Made by a program: the position numbers and the translations under genes. 64,000 nucleotides of DNA from Bdellovibrionales bacterium GWA2_49_15 (GTDB lineage Bacteria; Bdellovibrionota; Bacteriovoracia; Bacteriovoracales; Bacteriovoracaceae): NCBI GenBank assembly GCA_001769855.1, contig MEPP01000023.1, forward strand, positions 11,978-75,977, read 5' to 3'. Shown piece by piece: positions 58,824 through 64,000 of this stretch (the stretch's first letter is position 1; every line of letters begins with the position of its first letter). The notes under the pieces are model-generated. The model was not told where the DNA came from. It was given only the letters and a program-made list of their open reading frames with translations, and ran no database searches.

Positions 58824-61462
58824 AAAAGTTATTTATTATCGATATTAGCAATTTTATTTTTCGTGCCTTTTATGCCATCAGACCTCTCTCGGCCCCTGAC
58901 AAAACACCCGTCAATGCCGTTTATGGTGTGTGGCAGATGCTTTACAAGCTTCTGGACGAATATAAACCGACCCATGTTTTTGTCGCGCGGGATACGAAGC
59001 GAAAGACCTTCAGGCAAGATATCTACCCTGAGTACAAGGCGAATCGAACTTCCCCTCCTGAGGAGTTAAAACCTCAGTTCCCGCTGGTTTTTGAGCTCGT
59101 CGAGAAAATGCATCTTCCCATGTTTGGTTTGGATAACTATGAGGCCGACGATCTAATTGGATCTGCCGTGACACAGTGGAGAGATTACTTTGATGAGGTG
59201 GTCATCGTATCGAGCGACAAAGATCTCATGCAGTTCATTGATGATAAGGTCAAGCAACTGGATACCATGAAAAATCAATTTTATGATCGCAAGGATGTTT
59301 TTGAAAAAATGGGAATCTGGCCTGAGCAGGTGGTGGATTATTTATCCCTTGTGGGGGATAGCTCCGATAATATCCCGGGCGTGGCAGGGATCGGTGCCAA
59401 GGGTGCCGCAAAGCTGCTGGCGCAGTACAGCTCTCTCGAAAATATTATTGCCAATATTCCCAACCTCCCTTCTGCAAAAGTAAAAAATGCCTTAACCGAA
59501 CATCTTGATGACGCCATTCTCTCCAAAAAGCTGGTCTCTATCGAAGTTCAGGCCTCCCTCGGCCATCGGCCGGAAGAGACTCAGTACCTGTTTAAATGTG
59601 ATGATGCGCTCGTGGGATATATGAGGCACTTAGGATTTAACTCGGCCATTGCGAAATTAGAGGAGCTGCAACGGAAGCTGCCCGCAGAAGTTTTGTCGTC
59701 ATTACCAGCATCACAGTCTCCATCGCCTGAAAATAGCATGACCACTTTGACCGATGAAAATTACTCTGAGTGGGCTGATAAAATTAGCAAGGCCTCGATT
59801 CTGTCTTTAGTTTTAACTTTTGATAGTGAAAACATTTTATCACGCGAACTCAAAACCTTGTTTCTTGCCAATGAAGATTTTTCTCTCAATTGCGCCACCG
59901 ACCCTGAGAGATTCACGCACAGGAACGAGCTTTTTAAACAGTTGGTCTCAAATCCAGAGCAACAAATTATCACCCCTCACGCCAAGCGCATTCATTCGTA
60001 CGCCGAACGTTTGGGTATTTTAGTGCATGCCCAATTATGGGACGTGGTGCAGATGCATTATCTCCTGCATCCTGAAGAGGGCCATTCGATTGACGCGCTC
60101 TGCTCCCGATACATCGGCCGTGACTGGCCCAAAGAGCAGGCCGACGAAAATCAGTTTTTACCCAGTGATCGGCCGTTGGCCCAATTTCTTTTTGAACTTT
60201 ACAAGGTATTTTCGAAAGATATTTTGCTGCACGAATTGCAGTCGGTTTATCTTGATATCGACGCCAAGCTTTTTCGAGTGCTGGCCTCAATGGAAAATCT
60301 TGGAGTTCAAATAAATGTCGAGTATCTGAAAAAATTAGAACTTGAATTTTCCGCAGAGCTCAAGAGTATTGAGGAAGACATACACCAAAGCACCCAGATG
60401 GATACCAATCTAAAATCACCCAAACAGGTGGCCCATCTTCTCTTTGAAAAGCTGCAACTTCCCGTGATTAAAAAAAACAAGACAGGACCTTCCACGGATT
60501 CAGAGGTTCTCGAAACTCTCGCCGGTCTTGGTCAAAGCCCGATACCCGCTAAAATTTTGCGCTATCGTGAGATTGATAAATTGTGTTCGACCTATATCAG
60601 TGTGCTGCCGGGTCTGGTGCATGAAAAATCACAGCGCGTGCATACCAATTTTAGTCAGCATACTGCCGCCACCGGCCGATTATCCTCTCTCCATCCCAAC
60701 TTACAAAATATTCCCATCCGAACGGTCGATGGCCGTAAAATTCGCAAGGCCTTTGTGGCGGCACCTGGAACGGTCCTGCTCTCTGCGGATTACTCGCAAG
60801 TTGAGCTGCGCATCCTCGCCCATTTTTCGCAAGATCCCACCATGATGAAGGCCTTTTTAGGTGGCCTGGACATTCATACCCAAACGGCTTCCGAAATTAT
60901 GGATGTGCCTCTTGAGAAAGTTGCCAAGAGTGACCGCAATATGGCCAAAACAGTGAATTTCGGATTGATGTACGGTCAATCATCTTTTGGATTAGCGGCA
61001 ACCCTAAGCATCTCTCGCACTGAGGCCCGTGATTATATTACAAAATATTTTAACCGCTTTGGCCAAGTGAAGGCCTACTTGGATAGTTTGAAAGAATTTG
61101 CAGAAGTTCACGGTTATGTGGTGACGTTGCATGGCCGTAAGCGCTTCCTCCCGGAGATCAAATCGACCAATCGCATGATCAAATCCCAGGCGGAGCGCGT
61201 GGCGATTAATAGCCCCATTCAAGGAACGGCTGCTGATATTATCAAGTTGGCCATGATTCGCATTGATGATGAGCTCAGATTGCACCACTTAAAAACTCGC
61301 ATGCTCCTGCAGGTTCACGATGAACTTATCTTTGAAGTGCCCGCATCTGAGCTTGAGCAGGTAAAAAGTCTGGTCAAAAATGCCATGGAAACGGCCGTGA
61401 CTTTGCGAGTGCCGCTCACCGTGGATCTTGGGGTAGGACTTAACTGGCAGGATCTGGAGTAA
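58820..61462 (+). CDS. polA: DNA polymerase I
   Basis: An 880-residue repair and Okazaki-fragment polymerase. The 5'-nuclease domain (about 1-285) has FIIDISNFIFRAF, RDTKRKTFRQ, YEADDLIG and GDSSDNIPGVAGIGAKGAAKLL. The 3'-5' exonuclease-like domain (about 310-490) keeps a D-x-E (FDSEN) but lacks the usual exo II Asn/Asp and exo III Tyr/Asp, so proofreading is probably lost. The polymerase domain has motif A (SADYSQVELRILAHFS), motif B (RNMAKTVNFGLMYGQSSFG) and motif C (QVHDELIFEV). It is coupled to the GT2 gene and ends over clcA by 23 bases. Confidence 0.96.
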   Translation: MKKLFIIDISNFIFRAFYAIRPLSAPDKTPVNAVYGVWQMLYKLLDEYKPTHVFVARDTKRKTFRQDIYPEYKANRTSPPEELKPQFPLVFELVEKMHLPMFGLDNYEADDLIGSAVTQWRDYFDEVVIVSSDKDLMQFIDDKVKQLDTMKNQFYDRKDVFEKMGIWPEQVVDYLSLVGDSSDNIPGVAGIGAKGAAKLLAQYSSLENIIANIPNLPSAKVKNALTEHLDDAILSKKLVSIEVQASLGHRPEETQYLFKCDDALVGYMRHLGFNSAIAKLEELQRKLPAEVLSSLPASQSPSPENSMTTLTDENYSEWADKISKASILSLVLTFDSENILSRELKTLFLANEDFSLNCATDPERFTHRNELFKQLVSNPEQQIITPHAKRIHSYAERLGILVHAQLWDVVQMHYLLHPEEGHSIDALCSRYIGRDWPKEQADENQFLPSDRPLAQFLFELYKVFSKDILLHELQSVYLDIDAKLFRVLASMENLGVQINVEYLKKLELEFSAELKSIEEDIHQSTQMDTNLKSPKQVAHLLFEKLQLPVIKKNKTGPSTDSEVLETLAGLGQSPIPAKILRYREIDKLCSTYISVLPGLVHEKSQRVHTNFSQHTAATGRLSSLHPNLQNIPIRTVDGRKIRKAFVAAPGTVLLSADYSQVELRILAHFSQDPTMMKAFLGGLDIHTQTASEIMDVPLEKVAKSDRNMAKTVNFGLMYGQSSFGLAATLSISRTEARDYITKYFNRFGQVKAYLDSLKEFAEVHGYVVTLHGRKRFLPEIKSTNRMIKSQAERVAINSPIQGTAADIIKLAMIRIDDELRLHHLKTRMLLQVHDELIFEVPASELEQVKSLVKNAMETAVTLRVPLTVDLGVGLNWQDLE

Positions 61463-63194
61463 CCTTTTTTTGTACCGCCAACTTGTAGCCAAATTTGTTC
61501 ACAATATCTTCTGGTGAAATAATTCCGACTAATCTTTTATCGTTCAGCCGGCTGACGACGGGCAGGCGGCTGATGTTGAATTGATTGAGCTTATGAAAGG
61601 CCACTAGAAGTGATTGATCCGGATAGACTTTTATCACTCCCTTGGTGCAGATATCTTCAATAGTGGACTGGCCCTTTTTGCGTTTGGCATAGGCCTGGCC
61701 GATATCGGCAATCGAAATAATTCCAATCATGACTCCATCTTTTAATACCGGGAAACCTGAGACAATGGAGTCGCGCACTTTTTCACGCGCCTCTTTGATG
61801 GAAAGCTGTGCACTTAAAGTAATCGGTTCCTTGATCATGGCCTCCTCAACAGTGAGGGATTCCAGCAGCTCATTGTCGTCGCGGGTGGGCAGATGAATGC
61901 CGTCCTGCTCTGAAATGTTTTCGTAGACGGACCCCTTATGGATACGCGAAGCCAGCGCAAAAGAGAAGATGTTCGAAATCATGAGAGGAATAATGACATT
62001 GTAATCACGGGTCAATTCAAAAACCATAATGATGGAGGTGAAGGGAGATCGTGTAACGGCCGCGAAAAAGCTTCCCATTCCGATAATCGCCATCGCTCCC
62101 GAGTGTGGTGACAGATCCCCGAATTGTAGCTGGGCCCCGGTGCCCAAGACGCCGCCAAGGGAAGCGCCGAGGAGGAGGATGGGCATAAAGAGTCCGCCAC
62201 TTATGCCACTACCATAGCAGAGCACTGAAGCTAAAAATTTGAAACCAAACAGAGCGATTAAAACGCGCCAATCGTAGATAAGGGAGAGGAGCAGCTCCTC
62301 AATGGACGAATGTCCCATGCCCAGAGCTTTGGGTTCCACAAAAGACAGGCCCGCCATGGCCAAAAAGGTGAGCATGATGAGGCCCAACTTGTGTCCGTGC
62401 AAAAAATTTAAACTAAATTTGCGATAAAAGAGGACGGACTTGACCCACAAGACTCCCATGATGGAAGCCGTAATTCCCACGCCGATAAAAAAGAACATTT
62501 CGCGATAGTTTCGGATGGCATAATGAATTTCAGGATAAGCGTTGGTGTGACCTTGCAAGGCCTGCGATGTTACGGAGGCCACGACTGCGGCGATGACGAT
62601 CGATCCAAGCATGCGGGCATTGAGATCGCCGACTACCTCTTCCAGTGTAAAGACCACGGCGGCGATAGGTGTATTAAAGGCAGCGGCAAGGCCGGAGGCC
62701 GCACCGATCGCCAACAGGGACTTCACCCGTTTCTTGGACATATGGAAAAAGGTTCCGATATTACTTCCAACCGAAGCTCCGATGGCCACGGTTGGACCTT
62801 CTCTTCCGAGAGAAAATCCGGATGACAGCGACAAGATGGAAACAAAAAATTTTGCGATGGAGGAAAAAAACGGTAGCTTGCCGTTAAAGACGGCCAAGGC
62901 CACGCGAGCGCCGGGAATGCCGGAGCCGGCGGTAGACGGATATTTGCGGGTTGTGATCCAGCCCGAGATAAAAGTCGCCACCAGTCCGAAGATAAACGCT
63001 TTAAGAGTGAAGGCCGTATTTGTGCCAAAATAAATTGTCAGGAGACGAATCGACTTATCTAGCATGACGGCGACAATGGCCGTCACAAAACCAGTCAAAA
63101 GGGTGAGAGTGAAGTAGGCCCTCTCCTCGCCCGCTTCCGTTCGAAAAAGTCTTCGAAAGAGGGCAAACTGGGTAAAGTCTTTTGGAAGTTTCAA
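61440..63194 (-). CDS. CLC-type chloride/proton antiporter with CBS domains
   Basis: A 584-residue CLC protein. GSGIPG (90-95, anion site), GREGP (130-134, gating Glu132), NTPIAAVVFTLEEV (internal proton Glu) and GSGISGGLFMPILLLGASLG are all present, which points to an antiporter rather than a channel. Two CBS domains follow (about 455-570), which usually bind nucleotides. The start is TTG 63194 with AAGG 8 bases upstream. Converges on polA with a 23-base overlap. Confidence 0.92.
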   Translation of the reverse strand: MKLPKDFTQFALFRRLFRTEAGEERAYFTLTLLTGFVTAIVAVMLDKSIRLLTIYFGTNTAFTLKAFIFGLVATFISGWITTRKYPSTAGSGIPGARVALAVFNGKLPFFSSIAKFFVSILSLSSGFSLGREGPTVAIGASVGSNIGTFFHMSKKRVKSLLAIGAASGLAAAFNTPIAAVVFTLEEVVGDLNARMLGSIVIAAVVASVTSQALQGHTNAYPEIHYAIRNYREMFFFIGVGITASIMGVLWVKSVLFYRKFSLNFLHGHKLGLIMLTFLAMAGLSFVEPKALGMGHSSIEELLLSLIYDWRVLIALFGFKFLASVLCYGSGISGGLFMPILLLGASLGGVLGTGAQLQFGDLSPHSGAMAIIGMGSFFAAVTRSPFTSIIMVFELTRDYNVIIPLMISNIFSFALASRIHKGSVYENISEQDGIHLPTRDDNELLESLTVEEAMIKEPITLSAQLSIKEAREKVRDSIVSGFPVLKDGVMIGIISIADIGQAYAKRKKGQSTIEDICTKGVIKVYPDQSLLVAFHKLNQFNISRLPVVSRLNDKRLVGIISPEDIVNKFGYKLAVQKKVTPDPAS

Positions 63195-63334
63195 TATTGT
63201 GCCTTTATAGCTTCAAGGTTACATGTCAGGGGAATATCATGCAACTGACTAATTTTATAGAGGGAAATTGCCTGGTAAGTCCTGTAGCCCTTAAATATCA
63301 CGCCGTGTCTTAAAGTTTTATTAATGGCGCGCCC

Positions 63335-63362
63335 TTGACATTCATTCAGGTGATATTAAATT
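63335..63362 (+). promoter_or_regulatory. Promoter of groES-groEL
   Basis: TTGACA (63335-63340) and TAAATT (63357-63362) with a 16-base spacer, about 70 bases before groES. I see no CIRCE inverted repeat and no well-spaced heat-shock-sigma (-10 CCCCAT) element. Confidence 0.5.
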
Positions 63363-63434
63363 GCTCCCCACGTTTGTTCACAACGCTATGGTTGCGTTTT
63401 AAAAAACCTAATCTTTTTTGAGGAGGATCAATTT

Positions 63435-63722
63435 ATGCAAGTTAGACCGTTACAGGATCGAGTATTAGTCGAGAGAACTGAGGAAGAAAACAAAACGAAG
63501 GGTGGAATTATTATTCCAGACAGCAACAAGGAAAAACCAGCTCAAGGGAAAGTTATTTCAGTTGGACCCGGTAAGGTACTTGAAGACGGCAGCTATAAAA
63601 AGTTGGACGTGAAGGCCGGAGATAAAATTATTTTTGGCAAATATGCCGGAACAGAAGTGAAAGTGGGTGGAAAAGATTTATTGATTATGCGTGAGGAAGA
63701 TATTTTTGGTGTTATTCAATAA
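63435..63722 (+). CDS. groES: Co-chaperonin GroES
   Basis: A 95-residue lid protein of the GroEL chamber. [12 protein letters not shown], then [15 protein letters not shown] (mobile loop), [49 protein letters not shown] strong GAGGAGG ribosome site lies upstream. Operon with groEL (35-base gap). Confidence 0.97.
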   Translation: MQVRPLQDRVLVERTEEENKTKGGIIIPDSNKEKPAQGKVISVGPGKVLEDGSYKKLDVKAGDKIIFGKYAGTEVKVGGKDLLIMREEDIFGVIQ

Positions 63723-63733
63723 TTAAAATTTAA

Positions 63734-64000
<267 letters not shown>

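Noticed and set aside
63195-63434. Heat-shock CIRCE element or sigma-32 promoter upstream of groES
   Set aside because: No TTAGCACTC/GAGTGCTAA repeat is present, and the only CCCCAC lies 25 bases from TTGACA, too far for a heat-shock promoter.

Overview
The window looks like a chromosomal segment of a Gram-negative, flagellated, predatory-type bacterium, most likely from the Bdellovibrionota (Bacteriovorax/Bdellovibrio-like). This is inference. It rests on the dense set of secreted trypsin-like proteases and lipoproteins, a MotA/MotB pair with a FliG-like companion, an ExbB-ExbD-ExbD cluster of the gliding-motor type, an amino-sugar catabolic operon, and diaminopimelate and heptose genes. Base composition is moderate (mid-40s % G+C by eye). 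The core genes truA, tig, hisC, dapF, polA, trxA, gmhA and groES-groEL make this a normal chromosome. I see no insertion sequence, phage, CRISPR array or rRNA. There is one tRNA (anticodon CAU).

Layout. 1-7 kb: truA (5' cut), tig, hisC, an EI24-like membrane protein, a GT9-like protein and a large secreted protein of unknown function. 7.2-10.8 kb: a translationally coupled nagK-like, nagA, SIS-type deaminase and GNAT operon that should turn GlcNAc into fructose-6-phosphate. 10.9-11.4 kb: a BrnT/BrnA toxin-antitoxin pair. 11.4-17.9 kb (minus strand): a coupled operon of a double-GNAT protein, a LuxE-type acyl-protein synthetase, a LuxC acyl-CoA reductase fused to a second adenylating domain, and a third adenylating enzyme, followed by rubrerythrin. 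No luciferase genes are present, so this is probably a non-luminescent carboxylate-to-aldehyde pathway. It is the best candidate here for an undescribed system. 18-27.6 kb: small envelope proteins and two tandem paralogous lipoproteins, each with Ig-like repeats and exactly 14 RCC1 repeats (two predicted 7-bladed propellers). 27.9-31.4 kb: motA, motB and a membrane-anchored FliG-like protein.

31.5-36.8 kb: a YkgJ-type cysteine-cluster protein, a small lipoprotein, two trypsin-like proteases, a FecR-domain protein and an unknown secreted protein. 37-41.6 kb: an XRE-type regulator with a partner protein, convergent with a methyltransferase / CapA-like phosphatase / unknown operon. 41.7-50 kb: a hydrolase, the tRNA, a dapF-LOG-gamma-carbonic-anhydrase operon, a DUF1499-like lipoprotein, a second FecR-domain protein, an MltD-like lytic transglycosylase, a CheY-like receiver and a secreted unknown. 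50-64 kb: a DEAD-box helicase fused to a Jag/KhpB-like RNA-binding module, the ExbB-ExbD-ExbD operon, trxA-gmhA, an RDD protein, a GT-C glycosyltransferase, a GT2-polA pair, a CLC antiporter with CBS domains, and groES-groEL (3' cut).

Genes are very tightly packed. Many same-strand neighbours share ATGA or TTGA start/stop overlaps. Five convergent pairs end in a shared four-base CTAA or CTAG in which each strand reads its own stop codon.
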